Positions 1 to 9,853 are shown, numbered from the stretch's first letter. The stretch: DNA of 64,000 nucleotides from an uncultured Alphaproteobacteria bacterium (GCA_902557145.1 CACDYZ010000004.1:1-64000), one strand, 5' to 3'. Program-made: numbers and translations. The notes: generated by a model from the sequence alone, not told the origin.

Positions 1-36
1 AAGACGTATTATCTATGAAACAAAATTGGTTGTAAC

Positions 37-528
37 ATGGAAAAAATTAAAAATAGATTAAGCAATTTTTTTGCATGGCTTTCTAAAGCAGTACTCGTTG
101 AACTAGACTCTGTTGATACAAGTGAAGATCCAATTAGACCGGATATAGATAATGAATTTAGAACCTCTTATGGAAGAAAGATTTATGGCCTTAAATCTAA
201 CGAAAATGTTGAAGGATTTATATGTGTCGCTTTCTGTAATGAAGTGCCACAAACTATGAAAGAGCTTGATTTAATGAGCAAAAATGCTTTCCATGAAAAG
301 AATGGTCATATTGCTGTTGCTTACACTGTTTGGTCTAGAAAAAGAGGTGCGGGTAAAGAGACAATTTTTAACACAAAGAAATTTGTTAAAGAAGAAATGA
401 GTAGTGTTGATCGTTTTATTACTCTCTCACCACTTACACCTATTGCTACACACTTTCATATCAAACATGGTGCAAAGTTAATAAACATCAATGCAACTTC
501 ACAAAATTTTGAATATGACTTTGGCTAA
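37..528 (+). CDS. Small protein resembling the C-terminal part of malonyl-CoA decarboxylase
   Basis: A 163-residue protein without signal peptide or obvious membrane segment. Its second half carries FITLSPLTP followed by a THFHIKHGAKL-like stretch. This recalls the C-terminal, GNAT-like catalytic part of malonyl-CoA decarboxylase, where a TLSP motif is followed by a FHLxNGA motif. It is much shorter than that enzyme (about 450 residues) and lacks its N-terminal helical domain, so it may be a stand-alone acyltransferase-fold protein of unknown function. No clear Shine-Dalgarno precedes the start. Its 3' end overlaps the convergent ETF-QO gene by 4 bases. The resemblance is by eye and I would not assign decarboxylase activity. 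Confidence 0.6.
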   Translation: MEKIKNRLSNFFAWLSKAVLVELDSVDTSEDPIRPDIDNEFRTSYGRKIYGLKSNENVEGFICVAFCNEVPQTMKELDLMSKNAFHEKNGHIAVAYTVWSRKRGAGKETIFNTKKFVKEEMSSVDRFITLSPLTPIATHFHIKHGAKLININATSQNFEYDFG

Positions 529-2162
529 GTTCCAGAGTAAATAGGACCACCACCACCCTCGGGTGTTACCCACTCTATGTTCTGTGATGGTTCTTTAATA
601 TCGCAGGTCTTACAATGAATACAATTTTGAGAATTAATTTTTAAGACTTTTTTTTGAATTTCCTCATCAAATTCTACTTCATAAACACCCGCTGGACAGT
701 ACCTTTGAGCAGGTTCATCATACTCCTCAATTGTGTATGTAGTTGATAAATCTTTATCATTGAGAAGTAAATGACATGGTTGGTCATCTGCATGATTAGT
801 TCCAGATAAATAAACTGAACTAGGTTTGTCAAAAGTGAATACTCCATCATACTTAGGATATGTTATTTTTTTTGCATCCTTGGCAGGTATTAATGTTTCG
901 TGATCTGCGTGTTTGTGTTGAAGAGTAAAAGGAAGCTTCCCTCCAAATAATTTTTGATCAATGCCAGTAAATATCATCGCAGGAATTAAACCCCATTGGA
1001 AACTTGGTTTCACATTGCGAGCTTGATGTAATTCTTTATACACCCAAGAATTTTTAAATTTATCTTCATATGATGATAAATCCTCATTTTTAGAGATGTG
1101 ATTTTCAATTACTTCTGCAGCTATAATTCCACTCTTCATTGCAGTGTGGGAACCTTTAATTTTAGGCATATTCAGTGTGCCTGCGTCACAGCCAATTAAA
1201 AGTGCTCCAGGCATATGCATTTGAGGGAGACTTTGTAAACCACCTTCTATTAGAGCTCTTGCTCCATAAGAAATTCTCTTCCCACCTTGAAGTAATTTTT
1301 TTACATCAGGATGTGTTTTAAATTGTTGAAACTCATCATAAGGAGATAGATAAGGATTTTTATAATCAAGACCTATGACGTAACCCAAATAAATTTGATT
1401 ATTCTCGGCATGATAACAAAAACTTCCTCCATAAATATCATTGCTCAAGGGCCAACCAACACTGTGAGAGACTTTACCTAAACTATGGTTTTCTGGACTA
1501 ATTTCCCAAATTTCTTTGAATCCAATTCCGTATTGTTGTGGTGATTTATTATTCTTATCTAAATTAAATTTTTTTAAAGCTTCTTTACCAAGATGACCTC
1601 TACATCCCTCTGATAATACTGTCACTTTGCCTTTAATATTAATTCCAGGCTCAAAATTATCTTTAGGATTATTTTCTTTGTCCAAACCCATGTCGCCAGT
1701 TTGAACTCCTATGACTTGATTGGACTCATCATAAATTAATTTACTTGCAGCAAATCCTGGAAAAATTTCTATACCTAAATTTTCTGCAAATTCTCCTAAC
1801 CACTTACAAAGGTTCGATAAACTAATTATGTAATTACCATGGTTTTGTAGTGCTTTTGGGAGTAAAAAATTTGGAATTTTTATACTTTTATTATTTGTAT
1901 AAAATAAAAAGTCTTCTGATCGAACATCCGTTTTTATTGGAGAGTCTAAATCTTTCCAATTTGGTATAAGCTCATCCAATGCTTTTGTTTCAAAAACATT
2001 TCCACTGAGGATATGTGCCCCTACTTCAGAGGATTTTTCTAAAATACAAACAGAGAGTTCACTGTTAAGCTGTTTTAATTTTATAGCTGTAGATAAACCA
2101 GCTGGTCCAGCACCAACTATTACAACATCATAGCTTAACTCTTCTCTTACAATTTCTGACAT
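525..2162 (-). CDS. Electron transfer flavoprotein-ubiquinone oxidoreductase
   Basis: A 545-residue membrane-associated iron-sulfur flavoprotein that passes electrons from reduced ETF to ubiquinone. An FAD-binding GAGPAGLSTAIKL motif lies at about residues 17-29. The C-terminal domain has a CPAGVYE cysteine and the CIHCKTCDIKEP pattern, giving the four cysteines of the 4Fe-4S cluster, followed by the family's usual GGGGP ending. Length matches the family. It lies just downstream of etfA and etfB on the same strand, 24 bases after etfA, so the three probably form one operon. The nearby dimethylglycine dehydrogenase-type gene is a likely electron donor through ETF. Confidence 0.97.
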   Translation of the reverse strand: MSEIVREELSYDVVIVGAGPAGLSTAIKLKQLNSELSVCILEKSSEVGAHILSGNVFETKALDELIPNWKDLDSPIKTDVRSEDFLFYTNNKSIKIPNFLLPKALQNHGNYIISLSNLCKWLGEFAENLGIEIFPGFAASKLIYDESNQVIGVQTGDMGLDKENNPKDNFEPGINIKGKVTVLSEGCRGHLGKEALKKFNLDKNNKSPQQYGIGFKEIWEISPENHSLGKVSHSVGWPLSNDIYGGSFCYHAENNQIYLGYVIGLDYKNPYLSPYDEFQQFKTHPDVKKLLQGGKRISYGARALIEGGLQSLPQMHMPGALLIGCDAGTLNMPKIKGSHTAMKSGIIAAEVIENHISKNEDLSSYEDKFKNSWVYKELHQARNVKPSFQWGLIPAMIFTGIDQKLFGGKLPFTLQHKHADHETLIPAKDAKKITYPKYDGVFTFDKPSSVYLSGTNHADDQPCHLLLNDKDLSTTYTIEEYDEPAQRYCPAGVYEVEFDEEIQKKVLKINSQNCIHCKTCDIKEPSQNIEWVTPEGGGGPIYSGT

Positions 2163-2186
2163 ATGTATCTAATAATATACTAAATA

Positions 2187-3140
2187 TTACGATTCTATCT
2201 GATTAAGTAGATCTAACTCTTTGATAATTTCTGGTATTGCTTGAAAAAGATCTGAGGACAGACCGTAATCAGCAACATTAAAAATAGGTGCTTCTAAATC
2301 CTTATTTATAGCAACAATTACTTTACTTTCTTTCATTCCTGCAAGATGTTGAATTGCTCCAGATATCCCAACCGCTATATAGAGTTCTGGGGCTACCATT
2401 TTGCCTGTTTGTCCAACTTGATATTCATTACCAATGTAACCAGAGTCAACTGCTGCTCTTGAGGCTCCAACAGCTGCATTTAATTTATCAGCTAATTCAT
2501 ATAATAATTTAAAATTGTCTGAATTTTCTAAACCTCTCCCACCAGATACAACAATTTTTGCATTGCCAAGTTCTGGTCTATCACTTTTTGAAACTTCTCT
2601 ATTAATAAAAATAGTTTTTAGGTCAGTATCAACGAAAGAAATTTCCTCAATAGATGCATCTCCACCAGAGTCTTCAGATTTTTCAAAAGAAGTTGGTCTG
2701 ATAGTTAACAGGTTAATTTTTTGGTTAGTTTGTACTTGGGAAATAGCATTCCCTGCATAAATGGGTCTTACAAAGGTATCATTTGAAACAATATCAATGA
2801 CATCACTAATTTGAGTTATATCTAATAAAGCAGAGACTCTTGGTAAAAGGTTTTTTCCAAATGTACTAGCAGGTGCGAGAATATGCGAATAGTTTTCAGC
2901 AAGATTAGAAATTAAAGGTGCTGATAATTCTGGTAAGAAATTTTTCAATTTTTCATTATCACAAGTAATAACTTTAGAGAGAAGATGCACAACTTTAGAT
3001 TTATTAGCTAGTTCTTCAATATTACTACCCAAAATAATTAAGTGGATATCATCACTTAGTTTTTTGGCAGCAGTGATCGTATTTAAAGTTGAAGATTTTA
3101 AATTACTATTATCATGCTCTGCTATTACTAATACTGTCAT
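2187..3140 (-). CDS. etfA: Electron transfer flavoprotein alpha subunit
   Basis: 317 residues, normal length. ETF alpha carries most of the FAD site. The C-terminal FAD domain is recognisable from VVSGGRGL (about 192-199), followed by VGASRAAVDSGY and GQTGK..APELYIAVGISGAIQH, the family signature. It follows etfB with no gap between the etfB stop and the etfA start, and precedes ETF-QO, so translation is probably coupled. The heterodimer accepts electrons from soluble flavin dehydrogenases such as acyl-CoA, dimethylglycine or sarcosine dehydrogenases. Confidence 0.97.
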   Translation of the reverse strand: MTVLVIAEHDNSNLKSSTLNTITAAKKLSDDIHLIILGSNIEELANKSKVVHLLSKVITCDNEKLKNFLPELSAPLISNLAENYSHILAPASTFGKNLLPRVSALLDITQISDVIDIVSNDTFVRPIYAGNAISQVQTNQKINLLTIRPTSFEKSEDSGGDASIEEISFVDTDLKTIFINREVSKSDRPELGNAKIVVSGGRGLENSDNFKLLYELADKLNAAVGASRAAVDSGYIGNEYQVGQTGKMVAPELYIAVGISGAIQHLAGMKESKVIVAINKDLEAPIFNVADYGLSSDLFQAIPEIIKELDLLNQIES

Positions 3141-3890
3141 TTAAATAACTTTTGCCTCGTACTTTAATTTTTTAACTAATTCTTTAACATCACTGACCAT
3201 AACGCCTGCTTTTCTTTTAGGAGGTTCTATGACTTTTAACGTTTTAATTCTTGGTGTTGTATCTATTCCCAATGAGTCAATATCAATTATATCTAAAGGT
3301 TTTTTTTTAGCTTTCATTATATTTGGTAAAGAAGCAAAACGTGGGGTATTGAGTCTTAAATCACATGTGAGAACAGCAGGTAAGCTTGTCTCTAAATTTT
3401 CAATTCCTTCATCTATTTCTCTTGAAATAGAAACTTTATTTCCTTCAATTTTTAAATTTGAAATAAAGCAGCCTTGTGGCCAGTTTAATAAAGCAGATAG
3501 AATTTGGCCAGTTTGATTAGAGTCATCATCAATAGCTTGTTTACCCATTAGGACTAAATCTGGTTTTTCTTTTTCTATCAATTTCATAAGTGTTTTAGCA
3601 ACAGCTAAAGGTTCTAAAGTATTTTGTGTTTTTACTAAAATTGATCTATCAACCCCCATCGCCATGGATGTTCTTAAAACATCTTGAGATTTTTCATCAC
3701 CAATTGATACTGCAATAGTTTCTGAAGCTAAACCTTGTTCTTTTAGTTTAACAGCTTCTTCGATTGCGTTTTCATCAGGAGGGTTCACTGACATTTTTAC
3801 ATTTTGAGTTTCTACTCCACTATTATCACTTTTGACCCTGATTTGGACCTTGTAGTCGACAACTCTTTTTACAGCAACTAAAACTTTCAT
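3141..3890 (-). CDS. etfB: Electron transfer flavoprotein beta subunit
   Basis: 249 residues, typical of ETF beta, which binds AMP and recognises partner dehydrogenases. It begins MKVLVAVKRVVDYKV and contains the NPPDENAIEEAVKLKE stretch and the VLMGKQAIDDDSNQTG AMP-binding loop. It is the first gene of the etfB-etfA-ETF-QO operon. Only about 53 bases separate its start from the divergent Nudix gene, so the promoters for both directions must lie in that short AT-rich gap. Confidence 0.97.
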   Translation of the reverse strand: MKVLVAVKRVVDYKVQIRVKSDNSGVETQNVKMSVNPPDENAIEEAVKLKEQGLASETIAVSIGDEKSQDVLRTSMAMGVDRSILVKTQNTLEPLAVAKTLMKLIEKEKPDLVLMGKQAIDDDSNQTGQILSALLNWPQGCFISNLKIEGNKVSISREIDEGIENLETSLPAVLTCDLRLNTPRFASLPNIMKAKKKPLDIIDIDSLGIDTTPRIKTLKVIEPPKRKAGVMVSDVKELVKKLKYEAKVI

Positions 3891-3943
3891 TTGAATTTCA
3901 ATAAAATAAACTAACTTTATTAAGATACAAGATACAAAAAAAT

Positions 3944-4489
3944 ATGGAAAATATTAAAAAAAAGAGAATTTATAAAAATTTTTTTGAACTAAATATCAAA
4001 TTTGACAAAAAAAATGAATCTACTGAAATTAAAGAAAATTACGTTTTTAACGGGAATAGTGTATCTGCCATATGTTATAATGAAAAATTAAAATTATTTT
4101 ATTTTATAAAACAATTCAGACCTACCTATTATTTTAGCAAACTGTCCTCATCTCCCCTTGAAATTGTAGCAGGGGGAATAAATAAAAATGAAACAAGTCG
4201 TGAAGCAATAAAAAGAGAGATACAAGAAGAACTAGGAGTTAAACCTTTAGTTTTAAAAAAGTTAGATACATTAATAATAGCTCCAGATATTTTAGAAGAA
4301 ATGACAGATATCTACTTGGCTAAAGTTCCAGAGATTAAAAATTTTAAAATCTCTAACCCTCAAGAAGGAGAATTTATAAAAATAATTCCTTTAAAAAAAA
4401 ATGATATTGATAAGTTGCTTAAATCCAATAAACCTCAAAATATTGTAACTAAGTATATACTCTTTAAAATTAAAGAACTTAAGATTTAA
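3944..4489 (+). CDS. Nudix hydrolase, ADP-ribose pyrophosphatase-like
   Basis: 181 residues with a complete Nudix box (GGINKNETSREAIKREIQEELGV, residues about 77-99), whose glutamates bind the metal for pyrophosphate hydrolysis. An upstream FIKQFRPTYYF stretch and a downstream APDILEEMTDIYLA stretch resemble the ADP-sugar/ADP-ribose pyrophosphatase branch. The substrate cannot be fixed from sequence. The gene is transcribed opposite to its neighbours, and its end overlaps the convergent dehydrogenase gene by 11 bases. Confidence 0.85.
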   Translation: MENIKKKRIYKNFFELNIKFDKKNESTEIKENYVFNGNSVSAICYNEKLKLFYFIKQFRPTYYFSKLSSSPLEIVAGGINKNETSREAIKREIQEELGVKPLVLKKLDTLIIAPDILEEMTDIYLAKVPEIKNFKISNPQEGEFIKIIPLKKNDIDKLLKSNKPQNIVTKYILFKIKELKI

Positions 4490-6911
4490 TTTTAATCATT
4501 TCTTTATCATAGATAGATTGAAGATGAATTTTACAAGGTACTTTTTTTGTAGCTATTTCTAATTCGTAGTCTCCCTCAAGTAAAAAATCTTTATCAATAA
4601 TTTCATTACTTCTAACATAACCATAGCCGATAGGTTTTCCAATTGTATATCCAAATCCCCCACTAGAAAGCCAACCTACTTGTCTACCATTTCTAAATAT
4701 CGTCTCTCTTCCCAGAATAATTTGATCAGGATCATCGCATGTAAAACCTGCAAATATTTTTTTTATTCCAAGTTTTTTTTGATTTAGTAATGCTTGTTTT
4801 CCTATGAAATCTATATCGCTATTAATTTTTGTTGCCCAAATCAAACCAGCTTCTAAAGGTGTGTGATCAGGACCTATATCAGAACCCCAGGCTCGGTAGC
4901 CTTTTTCAAGTCGACAACTCTCAATACATCTATACCCAGCGTTAATTAATCCGTATTGACTTCCATAATCCATTATTTTTTCATAAACCTCCGATGCCTT
5001 ATCGATTGGAAAGTGTAATTCCCAACCCAGTTCGCCCATATATGTTATTCTTATTGCATTTACCTCAATGGAACCAATTCTAATTTTTTTATATGAAGCA
5101 AATGGGAAATTCTTATTTGATAAATCTGTGTCAGTAAGGCCTTGGAGAATTTTTCTAGAATTTGGACCCATTAAAGAAAAAACTGAATTATCAAAAGTAA
5201 TATTTTTTACATTCACTTTATAATCTTTTGGAATATTTAAGGTTATCCAATTAAAGTCATGAGTCATAAACCCAGTTCCTGTAATAATGTAGTAAGTGTC
5301 TTTAGCAATAACGGTTAATGTGACATCGCACTCTATTCCTCCGTTATGATTTAACATCTGTGTGTAAACTGTTGAACCAATTGGTTTATTAACATTATTG
5401 GCACATAAAAACTCCATCGCTTTTTGAGAGTCCTCCCCTGATACAATAAATTTTGCAAAAGATGTTTGATCTATTAATACAGCGGCCTCTCTAGTTGCCT
5501 TAACTTCATTACCAACAACTTCAAACCAATTTTGTTTATTAAAACTGTAAATATCTTTAGGTTCTGTGCCTTTAGGAGCAAACCAGTTTGGTCTTTCCCA
5601 TCCCATTTTTTCACCAAAGCAGGCATTAGCTTTTTTTAAATTTTCATAAATAGGAGATGTTTTAAACTGTCTAACTGATGAATGTTCCTCAAAAGGCCAA
5701 GCCATGGTGTAGTGTTTGGCGTATGCTTCATATGTTCTTTTTCTCACCCATTCTAAATCTTGATGGGGTTTTCCAAATCTTCTAATATCTACAGGCCATA
5801 AGTCATACGGGGGACGACCGTTAGCAACCCACTCTGCAAGAGCCATTCCTGCTCCACCTCCTGCTGCAATACCGTATGCATTGAAGCCTGCGCCCACATA
5901 GAAGTTATTAAGCTCTGGGCTCTCCCCTAAAATAAAATTTCCATCAGGGGTAAAGCTTTCTGGACCGTTAATAAGTTCTTTAATGCCTGCTGTCTCTAAT
6001 TTTGGAACTCTACCAAGAGCATTATTCATGATTTGTTCAAAGTGATCATAGTCAGAGTCTAACAAAGAAAAGTGAAAATTATCAGGAACAGATTTTTCTG
6101 CCCACGACAAAGGATTAGGCTCGTATCCTCCCATTGCTAAGCCTCCAACTTCCTCTTTAAAATATATTAAGCGGTCTGGGTCTCTTAAAGTAGGTAAGTT
6201 AGACTCAACTCCATCTATTTTTTCAGTTACTAAATATTGGTGCTGAAATGAGACTAAAGGTACATTAACGCCTACAGTTTGAGCAAATTGTCTGGTCCAT
6301 TGACCACAACAACAAACAATTCTCTCACATTGAATAGTTCCTTTATCAGTCTCTAAAGCAATTATTACGCCATCTTCAACTACAACCTTTAATGCCTTAG
6401 TCTCTTCAATTATTTTTGCTCCTTTGTTACGCGCTCCTTTAGCTAGAGCTTGAGAAATATCCGTAGGATTTGCTTGACCGTCTGTTGGGAGAAATGCAGC
6501 TCCAAATACATCATCAATATTCATGATAGGCCATAAATCTTGAGCTTCCTTAGGGGACAATAGCTCCATCTCAAGACCAAAAGAATGGGCAGTAGTTGTT
6601 TGTCTCAATACCTCCTGCCATCTCTCTTTATTACATGCCAACCTCAATCCGCCATTCATTTTCCAACCTGTGCTAAGACCAGTTTCTTTTTCTAATTTGT
6701 CATAAAGATCTACAGAGTACCCTAGTAATTGAGTAATATTTGCATTTGTTCTTAATTGTCCTACTAATCCTGCAGCGTGCCAAGTACTCCCTGCAGTAAG
6801 TTTGCCACTTTCAATTAGACAAACTTCTAAACCTAAGTTTGCTAAGTGATAAGCTGTTGAACAGCCAACAATTCCTCCACCGATGATTATAATTTTAGAA
6901 CTTTTAATCAT
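4479..6911 (-). CDS. FAD-dependent dimethylglycine/sarcosine dehydrogenase-type protein with aminomethyltransferase domain
   Basis: 810 residues. An N-terminal DAO-type FAD domain carries GGGIVGCSTAYHLA at 11-24. AGSTWHAAG at 40-48 includes His45, which aligns with the histidine that covalently binds FAD in dimethylglycine and sarcosine dehydrogenases. A middle FAO_M-type region follows, then a GcvT-like folate-binding C-terminal half. The family oxidatively demethylates N-methylated glycines, passes the methylene group to tetrahydrofolate and the electrons to ETF. ETF and ETF-QO are encoded just downstream and betaine-homocysteine methyltransferase nearby, which favours dimethylglycine as substrate; sarcosine is the main alternative. 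The start overlaps the upstream kinase stop as TAATG, indicating translational coupling. Confidence 0.9.
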   Translation of the reverse strand: MIKSSKIIIIGGGIVGCSTAYHLANLGLEVCLIESGKLTAGSTWHAAGLVGQLRTNANITQLLGYSVDLYDKLEKETGLSTGWKMNGGLRLACNKERWQEVLRQTTTAHSFGLEMELLSPKEAQDLWPIMNIDDVFGAAFLPTDGQANPTDISQALAKGARNKGAKIIEETKALKVVVEDGVIIALETDKGTIQCERIVCCCGQWTRQFAQTVGVNVPLVSFQHQYLVTEKIDGVESNLPTLRDPDRLIYFKEEVGGLAMGGYEPNPLSWAEKSVPDNFHFSLLDSDYDHFEQIMNNALGRVPKLETAGIKELINGPESFTPDGNFILGESPELNNFYVGAGFNAYGIAAGGGAGMALAEWVANGRPPYDLWPVDIRRFGKPHQDLEWVRKRTYEAYAKHYTMAWPFEEHSSVRQFKTSPIYENLKKANACFGEKMGWERPNWFAPKGTEPKDIYSFNKQNWFEVVGNEVKATREAAVLIDQTSFAKFIVSGEDSQKAMEFLCANNVNKPIGSTVYTQMLNHNGGIECDVTLTVIAKDTYYIITGTGFMTHDFNWITLNIPKDYKVNVKNITFDNSVFSLMGPNSRKILQGLTDTDLSNKNFPFASYKKIRIGSIEVNAIRITYMGELGWELHFPIDKASEVYEKIMDYGSQYGLINAGYRCIESCRLEKGYRAWGSDIGPDHTPLEAGLIWATKINSDIDFIGKQALLNQKKLGIKKIFAGFTCDDPDQIILGRETIFRNGRQVGWLSSGGFGYTIGKPIGYGYVRSNEIIDKDFLLEGDYELEIATKKVPCKIHLQSIYDKEMIKIKS

Positions 6912-7768
6912 TAAAGGCTTTCAAACGTGTTATTAAATTTTGTTAAGTTTTCTTCTGTGTATTTAGAATAATCAAATTCTAAATTGGAAGTAATCTCTGA
7001 TACCATGCTCCACATCGTTTCTCTAAGGAGACTTGCTGCCTTCATTGCATTATATCTTATTAGAAGTTCTTTTGATGGTTTTTGATCATAATATAATTCT
7101 AAAGAATGGTTTTCTAAATCAGTATCAAAATCATTATTGGAAGCAAGACCTCCGATATCAAATAATGGATCATTAAATCCACCATATTCCCAATCGACTA
7201 CCCAAATTTTTGAGCCATCATCTAAAAAATTTGCAGCCAAGAAATCATTGTGGCCAAAAACTATATCCCTAGGAGAAGATAATTTCTCCAGTGTTTCTGA
7301 TTTTTTAATTAGTTCTTGAATTATTGAAACATAACTTGAGTTATTTTTTTTTAAAAAATTAGAATAATATTTAATTACATAAAAAACCCAAAAAATAATT
7401 GACTGACCGTTTAATTGGTTTGGCATTTCAAAATGAATTTTTTTAATAATGGGCATAATCTTATCAAGGTTGATCCTAACAGTTTCAGGGTCAAGAGTTT
7501 TACATTGGATATAATCAAAAACCATCACACCCGGCTCAAAGTGTATCAATTTGGGGGACACCCCAATAGCATGAGCCGCTTTACTTACATTTAATTCATT
7601 AGATCGATAGACTAAATGCTCAGGAATATCCTCTCCCATTCTTACTACATATTCTGAAGTACCATCTTTGACTAAATAGTTATAATTTGTAATTCCTCCT
7701 TCTAGGGGATTTAAAGAGATATTACTTTTCCAGATAGGTAGTGCCTTAATTTTATCTACATAATTCAT
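6911..7768 (-). CDS. Choline/ethanolamine kinase-like phosphotransferase
   Basis: 285 residues of the choline kinase/aminoglycoside phosphotransferase fold. An N-lobe GGITNYNYLV nucleotide loop is followed by the catalytic GHNDFLAANFL motif and the metal-binding VDWEYGGFNDPLFDIG motif, which closely follow bacterial LicA-type choline kinases. It is translationally coupled to the downstream dimethylglycine dehydrogenase-type gene (TAATG overlap) and divergent from the betaine-homocysteine methyltransferase gene. A role in choline or related amino-alcohol metabolism is therefore plausible. The substrate remains inference. Confidence 0.85.
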   Translation of the reverse strand: MNYVDKIKALPIWKSNISLNPLEGGITNYNYLVKDGTSEYVVRMGEDIPEHLVYRSNELNVSKAAHAIGVSPKLIHFEPGVMVFDYIQCKTLDPETVRINLDKIMPIIKKIHFEMPNQLNGQSIIFWVFYVIKYYSNFLKKNNSSYVSIIQELIKKSETLEKLSSPRDIVFGHNDFLAANFLDDGSKIWVVDWEYGGFNDPLFDIGGLASNNDFDTDLENHSLELYYDQKPSKELLIRYNAMKAASLLRETMWSMVSEITSNLEFDYSKYTEENLTKFNNTFESL

Positions 7769-7848
7769 AGTTTGAACTTAATTTTTCAATAGAAATCACT
7801 TATGAAAGTAATAATAATTATCATAAAAATTTAATTGGGGGAATTGAA

Positions 7849-8886
7849 ATGGACCTTATAGAGAGATTAAATAAAGGACCTATTTTATGTGCTGAGGGAT
7901 ATCTTTTTGCTATGGAAAGAAGGGGTTATCTTCAAGCAGGCTCTTATGTACCTGAAGTTGTCCTCGAGCATCCAGAAGTAGTCACTCAGCTTCACCGCGA
8001 GTTTATTCGTTCTGGTAGTGATGTTGTCCAAGCTTTTACATACTACGGCCATCGTGAAAAACTTCGACTAATAGGCAAAGAAGAGTTACTAGAGCCTCTT
8101 CAAAAAAATGCTTTGAAAATTGCCAGAGATGCTGCAAAGGAGTTTCCCGAATTAGACTTAATGATTGCAGGAAATGTTGCTAACACAAATATTTATGACC
8201 CTGACAACAAACAATCCCGTGTTGACTGTCAAAATATGTTTGCTGAACAAATTGCTTGGGCTAAAGAAGATAATGTTGATTTTATTATCGCGGAGACGAT
8301 TAGTTGGACTGAGGAGGCTAAAATAGCTCTTAAAGAAATAAAGGATGCTGGTTTAATTGCAGTTGTGAATTTGGCAATACACAAAGGAGATAAAACTAGA
8401 GATGGTCATACAGCAGCTGAAGCTTGTAAAATTTTAGAGGATCATGGAGCTGATGTTGTTGGACTTAATTGTTACAGAGGACCAGATATGATGTTGAAAT
8501 TACTTCCTGATATCAGAAAACAGGTATCTTGTCATGTTGCAGCATTGCCTGTTCCTTACAGAACTAATGAAGAATACCCTACGCATATGTACATCAAAGA
8601 TCCAAATTGTGACTGTATTGATGGAAACGTCTCTCATATAGCTTTAGATGGCCTTACATGTAATAGATTTGAAATGGCCGAATTTACAAAAAACTGTATG
8701 GATTTAAAAGTGAACTTTATTGGCATTTGTTGTGGAGCTGACCCTCATCATGTAAGAGAAATGGCAGTGGCTATGGGAAGAAAACCGATTTCTTATAAGT
8801 ATTACCCTGATATGAGCAAACATTTTGCTCATGGCAATGAAGCTTCACTCAAAGACCATAATAAAGTTAACCAGTGGTTAAAATAA
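7849..8886 (+). CDS. Betaine-homocysteine S-methyltransferase family protein
   Basis: 345 residues. It belongs to the Zn-dependent homocysteine S-methyltransferase family and looks closest to BHMT, which moves a methyl group from glycine betaine to homocysteine to give dimethylglycine and methionine. The three zinc cysteines are visible: Cys208 in GLNCYRGPD and Cys294-Cys295 in GICCGADPHH. A purine-rich gggggaa lies just before the ATG. The divergent dehydrogenase-type gene would oxidise the dimethylglycine product, so the cluster reads as betaine catabolism coupled to methionine regeneration. Confidence 0.92.
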   Translation: MDLIERLNKGPILCAEGYLFAMERRGYLQAGSYVPEVVLEHPEVVTQLHREFIRSGSDVVQAFTYYGHREKLRLIGKEELLEPLQKNALKIARDAAKEFPELDLMIAGNVANTNIYDPDNKQSRVDCQNMFAEQIAWAKEDNVDFIIAETISWTEEAKIALKEIKDAGLIAVVNLAIHKGDKTRDGHTAAEACKILEDHGADVVGLNCYRGPDMMLKLLPDIRKQVSCHVAALPVPYRTNEEYPTHMYIKDPNCDCIDGNVSHIALDGLTCNRFEMAEFTKNCMDLKVNFIGICCGADPHHVREMAVAMGRKPISYKYYPDMSKHFAHGNEASLKDHNKVNQWLK

Positions 8887-8921
8887 TTTGAAGGTAACTA
8901 AAATATATTAAATTTCATAAA

Positions 8922-9653
8922 ATGAGTATTTGGGGGAAATTACTTGCTGGTACATTTGGATTTGCTTTAGGTGGTCCGATTGGTGCATTACTGGGTGTTA
9001 TTGCAGGACATAGTGTAGATAAAATAAGAAGGCAAAATACCAATGGAAACGTAGGTATGCAATCTCCTCAAGAGGTAATTACAATTGGAATTATAATATT
9101 AGCAGCAAAATTAGCTAAGGCAGATGGCCAAGTTACTTCAGATGAGGTTAAAGCATTTAGAGAAAAATTTAAAATACCTCCTGACTTTCAAAGTGATGTA
9201 GGAAAAATTTTTAATGAAGCAAAAAAAACTTCAGATGATTTTCATCAATATGCCAAGCAGCTTGGGATGTTATTTAGAGCGCAACCACAAGTACTTGAAC
9301 AAGTCATCAATCTTTTATTTTATATAGCTGAGGCAGATGGGGAGATAAGTGATCCTGAAATAGATTATATAGAGAATTGTGCTAATTACTTTGGGCTGAC
9401 TAAAACCCAATATGAGAGCATTAAAACTTTGTGGCTGGACAAACAAATAAACCCATACAAAGTACTAGGAGTTAATAAAGAAGCAACAGACGGCGAGATT
9501 AGAAAGAAATGGATTGAGCTTAGTAAAGAGTTACACCCTGACCAATTAAGTGCCCAGGGTGTCCCTCAAGAATTAATCATTAAATCTGAAGACAGACTAT
9601 CCGAGATAAATCAAGCCTACGATAAAATAAAAAGTATTCGCAATATCAATTAA
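8922..9653 (+). CDS. TerB/DnaJ-domain protein (DjlA-like)
   Basis: 243 residues. A glycine-rich hydrophobic N-terminus (about residues 5-28) could anchor it in the membrane. A TerB-like helical domain follows (two acidic [10 protein letters not shown] and [10 protein letters not shown] repeats), then a C-terminal J domain (about 182-240) containing the HPD tripeptide in KELHPDQLS that stimulates DnaK ATPase. The layout matches DjlA-type co-chaperones. It ends 4 bases inside the convergent cold shock gene. Confidence 0.88.
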   Translation: MSIWGKLLAGTFGFALGGPIGALLGVIAGHSVDKIRRQNTNGNVGMQSPQEVITIGIIILAAKLAKADGQVTSDEVKAFREKFKIPPDFQSDVGKIFNEAKKTSDDFHQYAKQLGMLFRAQPQVLEQVINLLFYIAEADGEISDPEIDYIENCANYFGLTKTQYESIKTLWLDKQINPYKVLGVNKEATDGEIRKKWIELSKELHPDQLSAQGVPQELIIKSEDRLSEINQAYDKIKSIRNIN

Positions 9654-9853
9654 ACTTTTTTCAACTGATCTGCTTTGGATTTGCCTTTGTCTTCAACAAT
9701 TTCAAATTCGACTTTATCGCCTTCATCAAGGCGGTCTAATCCTGCTTGTTGAACAGCTGTGATATGAACAAAGATATCTTTATCTTCTCCATCAGGGGCA
9801 ATAAACCCATATCCTTTTTTTGGGTTAAACCATTTCACTGTTCCTGTAGTCAT
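9650..9853 (-). CDS. Cold shock protein, CspA family
   Basis: 67 residues, a single cold shock domain. Both nucleic-acid binding motifs are intact: RNP1 (KGYGFIAP) and RNP2 (DIFVHI), preceded by [11 protein letters not shown]. Such proteins bind single-stranded RNA or DNA and melt RNA structure. Monocistronic, with about 170 bases of AT-rich sequence upstream that could hold its promoter and leader. No paralogue is present in the window. Confidence 0.96.
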   Translation of the reverse strand: MTTGTVKWFNPKKGYGFIAPDGEDKDIFVHITAVQQAGLDRLDEGDKVEFEIVEDKGKSKADQLKKV

